A stretch of 64,000 bases of DNA from a bacterium (GTDB lineage: Bacteria > Bacillota > Clostridia > Lachnospirales > Lachnospiraceae). Location of the stretch: positions 1 to 64,000 of the forward strand of contig JAQYCU010000015.1 of assembly GCA_028724545.1 (NCBI GenBank), written 5' to 3'. The position numbers and the translations under genes are program-made. Below are positions 30,499 through 40,844 of this stretch, in pieces. Under the pieces are notes generated by a model. It saw nothing but the letters and a program-made list of their open reading frames with translations. It was not told the DNA's origin and searched no databases. How positions within the stretch are numbered: the stretch's first letter is position 1; each line of letters starts with the position of its first letter.

Positions 30499-31722
30499 AT
30501 GATAACAAAGATAATCAATAAATGGAAATACTGGAGTCAGTTATTATTATTACCTGTTTATTGGTTATCTTTTTTATTTCCCAGAAATAAAAAAATATGG
30601 CTGTTTGGAAGTACTTTTGGCAGACGGTTTGCAGATAACCCGAAATATTTTTATTTGTATATGAGCCAGCACCGGGAAAAAACCGGTATCCGGCCTGTCT
30701 GGATTAGCCATAACAGGGAAATTGTAACATTGCTTTGTGACAACGGATATGAGGCATATTATTATCATTCTCTGAAGGGTATCTGGTTTGCATTAAGAGG
30801 CAAGGTTTATCTTTTTGATAATTATTCCAAAGATATTAACTTCTGGCAGAGTGGGGGAGCCGTTAAAGTAAATCTCTGGCATGGTGTCGGCAATAAAAAA
30901 ATCAACCACGATAATCTGCATGACAAGGTAAGGCATCCGGAAAATCTATGGGAACGTTTTCTGACATTTCCAAGAAGGCTGTCTGATGAAAAGCCAAGTC
31001 ACTATATTCTGGCAACTTCGCCTATGATGTGTGAAATTTTTGCAAGGGCATTTCAGGTACCACAAAATCATGTGATAGAAGCAGGCTATCCACGGAATGA
31101 TTTCATTCTGGGGGCATCGATACAGAATCTTTACAGGGAAGATGAAAAAAAGGTATTGGGGCAGATTGTACGCTGGAAAGAAACAGGTGGCGTTGTGGAT
31201 TTGTATATGCCGACCTTTCGGGAATCGGAAACAAAGTTTTTCGATACAATGGACTTAGCAGTATTTAATACATTTTTGCAGGAAAATCAGATTTTATTTG
31301 TAATGAAGTTACACCCGAAATCAAAATTGCAACAGGTATTTTCTGATATTACTTATAGCAACATCATAAATCTTCAGGCAGATATGGACCCGTATGCATT
31401 TTTGGAAAAAGCAGATATCCTGACGACAGATTATTCTTCGGTCTACTCCGATTTTATGCTGCTTGACAGACCGGTTGTTGCGTTCTGGTATGATTTTGCA
31501 GAATATGCTTCCAATACTAGGGAGGGGTATTTTTCATTTACGGAATATATGCCGGAAGTGCAGGCAGAAAATATGGACGAACTGATGATGTGTACGAAAA
31601 AGGTGTTGCAGGAAGATAGTGCGGCAACGCGAAGAAAAGAGTCGCGAAAGAAGATGTTTTCTTCTAAAAAACCAGACGGCTGTGAAACATTATTTGCAAA
31701 AATCAGTGAAATAACAGGATGA
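30499..31722 (+). CDS. CDP-glycerol:polyol glycerophosphotransferase family protein
   Basis: VNLWHGVGNKKINHD, YMPTFRES, LTTDYSSVYSDFMLLDRPVVAFWYDFAEY motifs. Confidence 0.87.
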   Translation: MITKIINKWKYWSQLLLLPVYWLSFLFPRNKKIWLFGSTFGRRFADNPKYFYLYMSQHREKTGIRPVWISHNREIVTLLCDNGYEAYYYHSLKGIWFALRGKVYLFDNYSKDINFWQSGGAVKVNLWHGVGNKKINHDNLHDKVRHPENLWERFLTFPRRLSDEKPSHYILATSPMMCEIFARAFQVPQNHVIEAGYPRNDFILGASIQNLYREDEKKVLGQIVRWKETGGVVDLYMPTFRESETKFFDTMDLAVFNTFLQENQILFVMKLHPKSKLQQVFSDITYSNIINLQADMDPYAFLEKADILTTDYSSVYSDFMLLDRPVVAFWYDFAEYASNTREGYFSFTEYMPEVQAENMDELMMCTKKVLQEDSAATRRKESRKKMFSSKKPDGCETLFAKISEITG

Positions 31723-31820
31723 CCGAATAGGCGAAACGGAGTTAACAAAATGAGGAAAAATAAAAAATATAAGTAACTAAAAGAAACCGAAATAAAGAAA
31801 AGCAAAAGGGAGGAAACGGA

Positions 31821-33062
31821 ATGCAGATAGAAAATTTAAGCAGATATTTATATGATAAATTAGATGAATTTGTAGAAAAAGGTGTGTTAGAAAATAAAAA
31901 GATTGTGCTGTTTGGGTTAAACACATCTTCGTATGGAACAAAGCATTACCTGGAACAGAAAGGCTATCAGATAGCAGCTTATGTTGATAACGATAAGAAA
32001 AAAGTAGAAGATAATAATGATATGATTGACATTCTGCTTCCAAGACATTTTGCGCCGGAGCAGTATAAGAGGCTTGAAAAAGAATATATCAGAGCTTATT
32101 TTCCGGCAGAGTATCTGCAACCATTCCGTGAGGATGCCGTTATCCTGATTGCGTCAAAGTATTATCCGGAGATGTGTACGCAGTTAGAAAAAATGGGATA
32201 TCAGGAAGGGGTTCATATATTAAAAACAGCAGATTTTTATGATGTGGAACACGTATTAAATGACGGAAACTGGTCAGAGGGATTACAGGAGATGACCAGA
32301 GAACAAGTGCGCAAGACACAGTTAGGGATTTTAGACCACATCAAAAAAGTATGCGATGAGAATGGAATCCGTTATTTTCTGGGAGCAGGCACATTACTGG
32401 GGGCTATCCGGCACAAAGGATATATTCCGTGGGATGATGACATTGATATCAATATGCCGTATCCGGATTATATTAAATTAATGGAAATATTGAAGGATGA
32501 TGAGATTTACCAGCCGATATCCGTATACCAGCATCAGGAAAGTTATCCTTACTTCTTCAGCCGTGTGGAAGATACCCGGACAATTATGAAAAACTGGGAA
32601 TATCCATTTCTGATTACAAGTGGCGTGTCGGTTGACCTTTTTCCGATTTTTGGCCTGCCGTATCAGCAGACGGATGTGATGCCTTTCTATGATGAGATAC
32701 GAAAGCGCAATAACCAGTTAATCGAAAGCTATATTGTATATGCTGATGCAGACGAAAATGAAATTGAAAAAAGAAAAACACTGATTGACCAGATTATCGA
32801 AATGATGGAGAAGTATCCATATGATGAAACAGAAAATATTGGATATATATTAAGTAAACACGCAGAAAAAGACATTATGAAACGGGATGTCTATGAGAGC
32901 GCATTAGAAGCATCTTTTGAAGGGGAAACCTATAAAATTATGTCTGGATATGATTATTATTTAACGGCATTATATGGTGACTATATGGAACTGCCGTCGG
33001 AAAAAGAGCAACGGACAACGCATTCTTTCCAGGCGTATTACAAAAATCAGACAGGAGCATAA
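31821..33062 (+). CDS. LicD family phosphotransferase
   Basis: GIRYFLGAGTLLGAIRHKGYIPWDDDIDINMPYPDY. Confidence 0.92.
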   Translation: MQIENLSRYLYDKLDEFVEKGVLENKKIVLFGLNTSSYGTKHYLEQKGYQIAAYVDNDKKKVEDNNDMIDILLPRHFAPEQYKRLEKEYIRAYFPAEYLQPFREDAVILIASKYYPEMCTQLEKMGYQEGVHILKTADFYDVEHVLNDGNWSEGLQEMTREQVRKTQLGILDHIKKVCDENGIRYFLGAGTLLGAIRHKGYIPWDDDIDINMPYPDYIKLMEILKDDEIYQPISVYQHQESYPYFFSRVEDTRTIMKNWEYPFLITSGVSVDLFPIFGLPYQQTDVMPFYDEIRKRNNQLIESYIVYADADENEIEKRKTLIDQIIEMMEKYPYDETENIGYILSKHAEKDIMKRDVYESALEASFEGETYKIMSGYDYYLTALYGDYMELPSEKEQRTTHSFQAYYKNQTGA

Positions 33063-33084
33063 ACGCTCTTAGAAGGGAGAACAT

Positions 33085-33816
33085 ATGAATATTGCTGTAA
33101 TTTTTGCAGGTGGCGTTGGCAGCAGAATGAATAGTAAAGAGGCGAAACCAAAACAGTTTCTGGAAATACACGGAAAGCCGATTATTATTCATACACTGGA
33201 ATTGTTTGAATATCATACGGAAATTGATGCCATTGTTATCGCCTGCGTCAAAGAATGGATGGAATATCTGCAGGATTTGATTAGCAAATATAATTTGAAG
33301 AAAGTGAAAACAGTCGTACCGGGAGGCAGCACGGGACAAGGCTCTATTTATCAGGGACTTCTGGCTGCAAAGGAAGTGGCAGCAGGCGAAAAAAGCATTG
33401 TGCTGATTCACGACGGTGTCAGACCGCTGATTAACAAAAAAGTAATCAGTGAAAATATTGCATCCGTGAAAAGTCACGGTTCAGCCATTACCAGTGTAAC
33501 CGTAAAAGAAACGGTTTTAGTTGTTTCGGAAGATGGGGCGATTGATTATGTGCCGAGCAGGGCAGCTTCCCGTCTGGCAAGGGCACCGCAGAGTTTCTGG
33601 CTGGATGAAGTGTTTTCTGTTCATCAGAAAGCATTGCAGGATGGCATCACGGACTTTATCGATACCTGTACGATGATGCAGCATTATGGAAAACAATTGT
33701 ATCTCGTGGAAGGACCACAGGAAAATATCAAAATAACGACACCGGATGATTTTTATACGATGAGGGCTTTGCTGGATGCAAGAGAAAATGCACAAATTTA
33801 TGGATATCAGGAATAA
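33085..33816 (+). CDS. IspD/TarI-like cytidylyltransferase
   Basis: IAVIFAGGVGSRMNSKEAKPKQFLEIHGKPIIIHTLELFE, IHDGVRPLIN. Confidence 0.9.
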   Translation: MNIAVIFAGGVGSRMNSKEAKPKQFLEIHGKPIIIHTLELFEYHTEIDAIVIACVKEWMEYLQDLISKYNLKKVKTVVPGGSTGQGSIYQGLLAAKEVAAGEKSIVLIHDGVRPLINKKVISENIASVKSHGSAITSVTVKETVLVVSEDGAIDYVPSRAASRLARAPQSFWLDEVFSVHQKALQDGITDFIDTCTMMQHYGKQLYLVEGPQENIKITTPDDFYTMRALLDARENAQIYGYQE

Positions 33817-33938
33817 TGGGTAAAATATAGTAATATAGCGAGAAAAAATAGCAGGAATAATGAGTAAAAAGTAATGATATAACGAGAACGAATAGCAAGA
33901 TGAATGAAAGCAGGAGTAAGAAAAGAAGGAGCAGATAA

Positions 33939-34994
33939 ATGTTACGGTATGACAGCAAAATTGTTTTAGAAGATATGAAAGATATTTACGAAAGGAAGAT
34001 GGACTGGAATCAGCTAAAAAATGCAAAAGTACTTGTTACCGGAGCACGTGGTATGCTGGCAGCATATATGGTATATTTCCTTTCTTACTTAAATGAGCAT
34101 TGTCACTTTTCTGTTGAAATTTATGCACTGGTCAGAAGTAGTGAACGGGCACATGAAAAGTTTGCCGGATTGGAAGAAAAATCTTATTTTCATTATGTGA
34201 TTCAGGATGTCTGCGAGGAAATTCAAATCGATGAAAAGATGGATTATATTATTCACGCTGCAGGCAATGCCAGTCCGAAATACATTTTATCTGACCCGGT
34301 TGGTATTATCCGTGCCAACACATTAGGAACGATGTCGGTGTTAGAGTTTGCAAGAAAAAGCCAGGTGAAAAGAGTCCTGTATACTTCTACAAGAGAGATT
34401 TACGGAAAGACAGAGGGCATAGAAACAATTTGCGAAAGCGATATGGGAATTATGTCAACAGAGGAAATCCGTTCCTGTTATCCGGAGAGCAAACGAATGG
34501 CAGAAGTCCTTTTAAAAAGTTATGAATATCAATATGGCGTGCCTTATGTGAATGCAAGAATAGCACATTCGTATGGTCCGGGTATGGAGATAGAAGGAGA
34601 TGGCAGGGTGATGGCAGATTTTATTTCCAATGCCGTACACGGGCAGGATATTGTGCTGAAAAGTGACGGCTCGGCAGTACGTGCCTTTTGTTATCTGACC
34701 GATGCTGTCAGTGGGCTTTTTACAATATTGCTGCACGGACAGAGTGGCGAAAGCTATAATGTAGCCAATGAAAGTGAAGAATATATGATTCGGGATGTAG
34801 CCGGAATGCTTGCCGGTATTTACCCGGAAAAAAATATCAAGGTAGTATTTGACATTCCGAGAGAGCAGAGTTTAGGATACAGCAAGATGGGAAGGACAAA
34901 GTTAAATCTTAGCAGACTGGAAGCATTAGGATGGCGCGCACAGGTGGACTTAAAAACCGGAATGAAACGCACGGTAGACAGTTTTGAAAACTAG
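33939..34994 (+). CDS. NAD-dependent epimerase/dehydratase
   Basis: KVLVTGARGMLAAYMVYFLSYL (Rossmann), YPESKRMAEVLLKSY (YxxxK). Confidence 0.88.
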   Translation: MLRYDSKIVLEDMKDIYERKMDWNQLKNAKVLVTGARGMLAAYMVYFLSYLNEHCHFSVEIYALVRSSERAHEKFAGLEEKSYFHYVIQDVCEEIQIDEKMDYIIHAAGNASPKYILSDPVGIIRANTLGTMSVLEFARKSQVKRVLYTSTREIYGKTEGIETICESDMGIMSTEEIRSCYPESKRMAEVLLKSYEYQYGVPYVNARIAHSYGPGMEIEGDGRVMADFISNAVHGQDIVLKSDGSAVRAFCYLTDAVSGLFTILLHGQSGESYNVANESEEYMIRDVAGMLAGIYPEKNIKVVFDIPREQSLGYSKMGRTKLNLSRLEALGWRAQVDLKTGMKRTVDSFEN

Positions 34995-35099
34995 CAGACG
35001 TCAGAAGACCGGAGAATGAATCCAACCAGCAGACGGTCAGAAAAACAGAGAATGATTAAAAACCAGCAGGCCGTATCAAAATTCCGGCAGGAGGAGAAA

Positions 35100-36164
35100 A
35101 TGAGTATGAAAAAAATTTTATTATTAGGATTAGAAAAAAATACAAATCTCGGGGACGGTGTTATTGCAGACTGCACCCGATACCTGACAGAAAAGATTAC
35201 AAAAGAGTGTGGCATAGTATGCCAGATTGACTCTCTGGATATGATGGAAGATGCTTATGACAGCATACCGGACTATGATGTCCTGATTTTTGTGGGAGGG
35301 GGCATTATCAAATATAAGTATCAGGAATTTTATGAGTATATTGATAAAATAACGGAAATTGCCGATGCCCATAATATACCGGTTTTATTTAATGCAGTCG
35401 GTGTGGAAGGATATGACGCTTCCAATCCAAAATGTATGCAGTTAAAGAAAGCAATTAACCGTTCCTGCGTAAAAAGCATTACCGTAAGAGATGATTATGA
35501 TACATTGCGTGACTGCTATATGGAAAATCCGGCTATCGTAACAAAAAAAGTAGCAGACCCTACTGTCTGGACAGGCACGGTTTTCCGAAAAAGCAAAAAA
35601 GATTCCGACGTGATTGGACTGGGAGTGATTCGGGAAGGAATCTTTGAATCAAACGGTATTGATATTGAAAGAGAAAAAATTTTTGCTCTTTGGAGTGGGA
35701 TTATTACACAGTTAGAAAAAGAAGGAAAGAAATGGAAAATTTTCACAAACGGCTGGTCATCTGATATGAAGTTTGCGAGAAACCTGATGAAATATATGGG
35801 CCGGGAAGAAGAAATAGACAAAATGGTAATCAAAGTACCGGAAAAGAACGAAGAACTGGTAGAAACCATATCGAATTTTCAGGGAGTGATTGCAGGCCGT
35901 CTGCATGCAAATATTATCAGTTATTCTTTGGGGATTCCCTCTGTTGGAATCGTATGGAATGATAAATGCAGACTGTGGGGAGAAACGATTAGCTATCCGG
36001 AGCGTTTCTTTGCAACAGATGCATTTGATGCAGAAAAGATAGTAAAACAATGTCTGCAGGCCATTGCGCAGGGATATGAAAAAACAGACAGAGATGCCTT
36101 TGCAAACACGGTATATGTTTCGCTAAAGGAAGCATTGGTAAAAGCGTTAACAGCAGCAGATTAG
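35100..36164 (+). CDS. Polysaccharide pyruvyltransferase family protein, copy 1
   Basis: NLGDGVIADCTRYL, LIFVGGGIIKYKYQEFYEY, VIAGRLHANIISYSLGIPSVGIVWNDKC. Confidence 0.87.
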   Translation: MSMKKILLLGLEKNTNLGDGVIADCTRYLTEKITKECGIVCQIDSLDMMEDAYDSIPDYDVLIFVGGGIIKYKYQEFYEYIDKITEIADAHNIPVLFNAVGVEGYDASNPKCMQLKKAINRSCVKSITVRDDYDTLRDCYMENPAIVTKKVADPTVWTGTVFRKSKKDSDVIGLGVIREGIFESNGIDIEREKIFALWSGIITQLEKEGKKWKIFTNGWSSDMKFARNLMKYMGREEEIDKMVIKVPEKNEELVETISNFQGVIAGRLHANIISYSLGIPSVGIVWNDKCRLWGETISYPERFFATDAFDAEKIVKQCLQAIAQGYEKTDRDAFANTVYVSLKEALVKALTAAD

Positions 36165-36187
36165 AATCATCGGACAGGGAGGAAACA

Positions 36188-37492
36188 ATGTTAAAATATG
36201 GAATTGTTACATATGCCGACAGACCGGTAAAAAAAGGAAATAAGAACAAACCGAACTTAGGGGACCCGATTCAGACGTATGCCATGAAATATATTTACAG
36301 GCAGATGGGGATACCGGAGGAAGAACTGGTTGAAGTAAGCAGATATCAGGCGAAAAACTACGATGGAGAATATGTTGTGCTGCCATTTAACTGCTTTAAT
36401 ATGGTATGGAATCAGTCAGGACGTCCGTACGGAACACTTCCGTTATCGGAAAAAATTATTCCGGTCTTTACGAGTTTTCATCTTCATTCCCGTGTGTTAA
36501 GCGACGAGATTACAGCAAATTTACGACAATTCGAGCCGGTAGGCTGCCGTGATGAAGAAACCCTGAAAAATATGCGCAAGCACGGTATCCGTGCCTATTT
36601 GTCCGGTTGTGTAACGGCAGTGTTGCCAAAAAGAAAAACGACACCTTCTGCCAGAAAAGTGTTTTTCGTAGACATTCCGGAAAGCGTAAAACCGTATATT
36701 CCGGAAGAACTGCTAGAGGCAGGCGAGTTTGTCAGTCACCAGCCACTTTTCTGTCACGACGGTGACGGTGATGTAATGACAAGAGAAGAATATGAATTGT
36801 TTTATCAGAATGGTGTCAGACAGCTGGAGCGTTACCGGGATGAGGCGACACTTGTTGTTACTTCCCGTCTGCACGCAGCAACGCCTTGTATGGCAATGGG
36901 TATTCCTGTAGTTCTGGTGTCCAACCGGTTTGACCAGAGATTTTCTTTTCTGGACCGTTATCTGCCATTATATACACCGGAACAGTTTAACCAGATTGAT
37001 TGGAATCCGGCACCGGCAGAATATGAAAAAGAAAAACAAATGGTTCTGAATATGTTTATCCGACAAATAAGGAAAACGTATGATGAATACAAAGAAATTT
37101 GTGAAGTGCGCGAGTTCTACGAAAGTAGAACAAAAGCGTTTTACAACCAGAGTTTCGTAAATGACATTTTGCAGTTAAAAGAACAAAAAGACGGGCGTGT
37201 CAGATATGCGTTGTGGGGAGTGACTTCACAGAGTTTGCAATTGATTCATGTCATACAGGATTATTGTCCGGACTGGGAATATGTTGGTATGATAGACAGA
37301 AAAGTTACAGGGGAATTTGAAGGAAAACCGGTTGTAACATCGGATGAAATCGCAAATATGGATGATGACATTATATATTTTATTGTGCCGGAAGCAGCGC
37401 AGAAGGCAGCAGCAGAATTGTTGTCAGGGCAGAAGCGTCAGTATGTTCTTGCAAAGGAAAATGGACTGGATATGACATATGTCTTTGACTAA
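36188..37492 (+). CDS. Polysaccharide pyruvyltransferase family protein, copy 2, with extra C-terminal Rossmann-like region
   Basis: NLGDPIQTYAMKYIYRQM, VVTSRLHAATPCMAMGIPVVLV. Confidence 0.82.
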   Translation: MLKYGIVTYADRPVKKGNKNKPNLGDPIQTYAMKYIYRQMGIPEEELVEVSRYQAKNYDGEYVVLPFNCFNMVWNQSGRPYGTLPLSEKIIPVFTSFHLHSRVLSDEITANLRQFEPVGCRDEETLKNMRKHGIRAYLSGCVTAVLPKRKTTPSARKVFFVDIPESVKPYIPEELLEAGEFVSHQPLFCHDGDGDVMTREEYELFYQNGVRQLERYRDEATLVVTSRLHAATPCMAMGIPVVLVSNRFDQRFSFLDRYLPLYTPEQFNQIDWNPAPAEYEKEKQMVLNMFIRQIRKTYDEYKEICEVREFYESRTKAFYNQSFVNDILQLKEQKDGRVRYALWGVTSQSLQLIHVIQDYCPDWEYVGMIDRKVTGEFEGKPVVTSDEIANMDDDIIYFIVPEAAQKAAAELLSGQKRQYVLAKENGLDMTYVFD

Positions 37493-37564
37493 AAGCTGAC
37501 ATAAAAGTGTCACAAAATTAAGCGTTGTATAGTCTTGAAAAATATTTTATTTAGGAGTAAGATT

Positions 37565-37680
37565 ATTCTATAGGCAAAGCATCTGAAAAGATGTGACGCA
37601 AAACTACAGGACCTTTAATATGGTAGCCAGTTGCACTTATAAAGCAGGAAACAGGCTATTCGTAAGGGATAGTCTTTTTT
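37565..37680 (+). ncRNA. Cyclic di-GMP-I (GEMM-I) riboswitch with downstream terminator
   Basis: TAGGCAAAGCATCTGAAAAGATGTGACGCAAAACTACAGGACCTTTAATATGGTAGCCAGTTGCA matches the GEMM-I core (GAAA-capped P2, GACGCAAA, P3); then AGGCTAT-tcgtaagg-GATAGTCTTTTTT terminator. Confidence 0.9.
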
Positions 37681-37757
37681 GATTTTATGTGTGAATGAAG
37701 CGTATCATACATTTTCGTTGTCAAGGAATGACAACATTTCTTTCAAGGAGGGATTTT

Positions 37758-40700
37758 ATGAAAAAGAAGCAGTATAATACCTGCAGAAAAAGGGGACGCA
37801 GTATACTGTCGGCAGGTCTGGCGATAGCAGTCGTAGTCAGTATGATGCCGTCTGGTATGGCAAGTACAAAAGCAGCAACTGTGGCAGCGGGCAGCGCACC
37901 GGTTTTCATTCCGGATGCCAACAGACAGAAAGCAGATAACAAAGTGGCAGCAGTGCCGGAAAGTTCTGCTTTAAAGAAAATGGATTATATCACATTAAAA
38001 ACAGGAAGTTCATCTTCCTACGGACAGCAGGCCATTTCCTTTGTTGATCAGAGTGGAAAGACAGTAGATTTACAGGAAGAGGCCGAGGATGTATCCGGTG
38101 TTACCAGTCAGGAAGTACAGGAAGCAGCTGGCGATGTTTCGGCATCTTCTTCTGCTTCAAACCAGAGCAAAATGGGTACTGTCAGAAACCAGGGAAACTG
38201 GGGACTGTGCTGGGCTTTTGCAGCAACAGCAGCATTGGAGGCAAACATTTTAACCAAAAACACATGTGATTCTGTTTCTACATCAGCAGATGAACTGGAT
38301 TTGTCAGAAAGACATATGGGATGGTTTGCTCATAATACCTATTCTACCCTGTCAACAGACCCGACGAAAAAGACAGACGGTGTCAAAAGAACGACAGCAA
38401 AGTCTGCCTATACCGGAGGAAACTACTATCAGGCAACCGCTTATCTTGCAAGAGGTTCAGGAATGGAATTAGAGGAGAATGTTCCATATAGTAACACGAT
38501 GGGAGGTGTATCCGAGGCAGACCGTTATGATTCTATCGTTACACTGCACGATTCCTACACAGTTTCATACGATATTACGAATGATGCAGCAAATTCCATT
38601 GCAGCTGTTAAGAATTTAGTAGATACCTACGGAGCAGCAGGATGTTCTTATTTAAGTGTTGATGAAGGATACAGTGGAACAAGTGCACCAAAAGGAATGG
38701 CATTTTACCAGACTTCCAGAGGAACGAACCACGGTGTTTGTATTGTAGGATATGATGATAATTTTGCAGTAACAAACTTTACCGGAGCAGCAGGACAGCC
38801 TTCTAAACCAGGTGCATGGCTCGTGCGCAACAGTTGGGGTGCAAGCTGGGGAAATAGTGGCTATTTCTGGTTATCCTATTATGATGCATCCATAGATGCC
38901 GTATATGCATTACAGGCAGCAGATTCAGCAGATTATGGTGATATTTACCAGTATGATGCAACAGGTTCTAATGGCTTCTTACAGGTAAATGCAACAGCAA
39001 ATGTTTTCAAGGCACGCAAAGATGACACATTAAAGAGTGTTGGTATTTATTTGAGCAGTGCGATTAAGAATGGAACGATTCAGATTTATACCAGTGATAC
39101 CAAAATGGTAAATCCATCGGATGGTACATTGGCAGCAACAAATTCCATTCCTGCAATTACAAGTGGTGGATATCATATTGTAGATTTGAGCAAAACGGTA
39201 GCATTAAAGACAGGACAATATTTCAGTGTTGTTGTAACACTTGGTGCTTCCGGTTCTTCTGCATTATATTGTTTTGAAGGAAGAACTTCCTGCAAAGCAT
39301 CAGCAGGTCAGAGCTATTACTTATATGGTGGCAGCTGGAATGATTCCTATAAAACATCAGGAAATGCTTGTATCAAGGCTATTATGGCTTCTGAGAGTGA
39401 TACGGAGCAGTTAGATGAATTGTTGACAGAAGCAGCAGGCATTACAAAAGCATCCCTGTCAGATTTTGGCGGAGATACGTTATATGCATGGCTGCAAAAA
39501 GAAGTACTGGCAGCAAAAGCAGCAAAACAGTCAAAGGCAGCAGATGATGTAACAAGAGCTGTTAAGAGATTAAGACGTGTGCTTTCCCAGACAGGTTCCC
39601 GTAAAATCTATGTGGATTCTGCCAAGACAACAGGACCTGGTACCAGCGGAGCGAATATGTACATAAATGGTGGCAAGTACAAAAAAGATGGCGTGACTTA
39701 TGTTTACGGTGCCAGAACATATTACTTCTCAGTAGATAAGGTACTTTCGTGGAAACCGTACAAGAATATGCTGCGTAGCGCATATTATGGAAATTATGTG
39801 GTAGCAGCAACAACAAAGAATGTAAAACCAACATTAACGTCAGATGGAAAAATAGAGAATCCGGATGCAGCAGCAGCCCAGATTGTCAAGACAAAATTAA
39901 GTGGTACAAAAGTTACGGTAACACCTCTGACCAAGGGAACCGTATATGTATGGGTATTGTATTATCCGAAGGGTGGAAAATGTTATTCTACAGATGTAGA
40001 TGATTATGCCGTAACAAAAGTAACGGTAGGAGCAACAGCCCCTAGTGCCGTGAAGTTATATGATACAGCACAGAAAGCAAAAAATTGTACCGATACAACA
40101 ATCACACAGTATGTTTCAACAGTAATGCCACAGGGTGGCAGCACTTCTGTATATGTTGCAGGTACAACAGGCAAGAAGACAAGCAAAATTAATACGCTGG
40201 CAGCGTGTGAGTTAGACGGAACGAATTATGAAGCAGTTGTTCCAACAAAATACAAAGATTATATTACAGTTACAAGAGATACAACGACTTTAAACAAATT
40301 TACGATTAAGACGGCATCTAATATTCTGGATGCATTCAAGGTAAAAACAAACAAAACACTGACTGTTACGGTTCCATTCTATTGCAACCGAAACAGTAAA
40401 AAGATTAACTTTAAGCTGATTATTGGAAATCCGGTAAAAGCGATTTCGTTAGCAGCTTCCAGTGGAGTTACCTTGACGAATACAGCCGGAATCGCAGAAG
40501 TAAAAATGCCGGCAGCAACAACAGCAACGTCATATGGTGTGATTACAGAGGAAAAGACATTATACCAGACAGACAGAAGCTGCACAGACAGCACGGCTGT
40601 CCTACGTATGGCAGAAGCAGATGACATTATTTTCTCTTCTTCTAATGTAGTAAGCGTTTCAACAACCTTAACAGCTGCACAGAAGAAAGTATCGATGGCA

Positions 40701-40844
40701 TTGCAGAAGGATAAAACATCTTACAAGATTACGGCAGCAAAAGGAACACCTGCCGGAACAGTAGTATATTTTGTCATTCGCCATAATGCATATCAGCATA
40801 CTTCAGGAACCGGATACCAGATTGTAAAAGTAACGGTTGGTTAA
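37758..40844 (+). CDS. Secreted papain-like (C1) cysteine protease with C-terminal surface domains
   Basis: Signal peptide; VRNQGNWGLCWAFAATAALE (Cys), GTNHGVCIVGYDDNF (His), GAWLVRNSWGASWGNSGYFWLSY (Asn). Confidence 0.9.
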   Translation: MKKKQYNTCRKRGRSILSAGLAIAVVVSMMPSGMASTKAATVAAGSAPVFIPDANRQKADNKVAAVPESSALKKMDYITLKTGSSSSYGQQAISFVDQSGKTVDLQEEAEDVSGVTSQEVQEAAGDVSASSSASNQSKMGTVRNQGNWGLCWAFAATAALEANILTKNTCDSVSTSADELDLSERHMGWFAHNTYSTLSTDPTKKTDGVKRTTAKSAYTGGNYYQATAYLARGSGMELEENVPYSNTMGGVSEADRYDSIVTLHDSYTVSYDITNDAANSIAAVKNLVDTYGAAGCSYLSVDEGYSGTSAPKGMAFYQTSRGTNHGVCIVGYDDNFAVTNFTGAAGQPSKPGAWLVRNSWGASWGNSGYFWLSYYDASIDAVYALQAADSADYGDIYQYDATGSNGFLQVNATANVFKARKDDTLKSVGIYLSSAIKNGTIQIYTSDTKMVNPSDGTLAATNSIPAITSGGYHIVDLSKTVALKTGQYFSVVVTLGASGSSALYCFEGRTSCKASAGQSYYLYGGSWNDSYKTSGNACIKAIMASESDTEQLDELLTEAAGITKASLSDFGGDTLYAWLQKEVLAAKAAKQSKAADDVTRAVKRLRRVLSQTGSRKIYVDSAKTTGPGTSGANMYINGGKYKKDGVTYVYGARTYYFSVDKVLSWKPYKNMLRSAYYGNYVVAATTKNVKPTLTSDGKIENPDAAAAQIVKTKLSGTKVTVTPLTKGTVYVWVLYYPKGGKCYSTDVDDYAVTKVTVGATAPSAVKLYDTAQKAKNCTDTTITQYVSTVMPQGGSTSVYVAGTTGKKTSKINTLAACELDGTNYEAVVPTKYKDYITVTRDTTTLNKFTIKTASNILDAFKVKTNKTLTVTVPFYCNRNSKKINFKLIIGNPVKAISLAASSGVTLTNTAGIAEVKMPAATTATSYGVITEEKTLYQTDRSCTDSTAVLRMAEADDIIFSSSNVVSVSTTLTAAQKKVSMALQKDKTSYKITAAKGTPAGTVVYFVIRHNAYQHTSGTGYQIVKVTVG

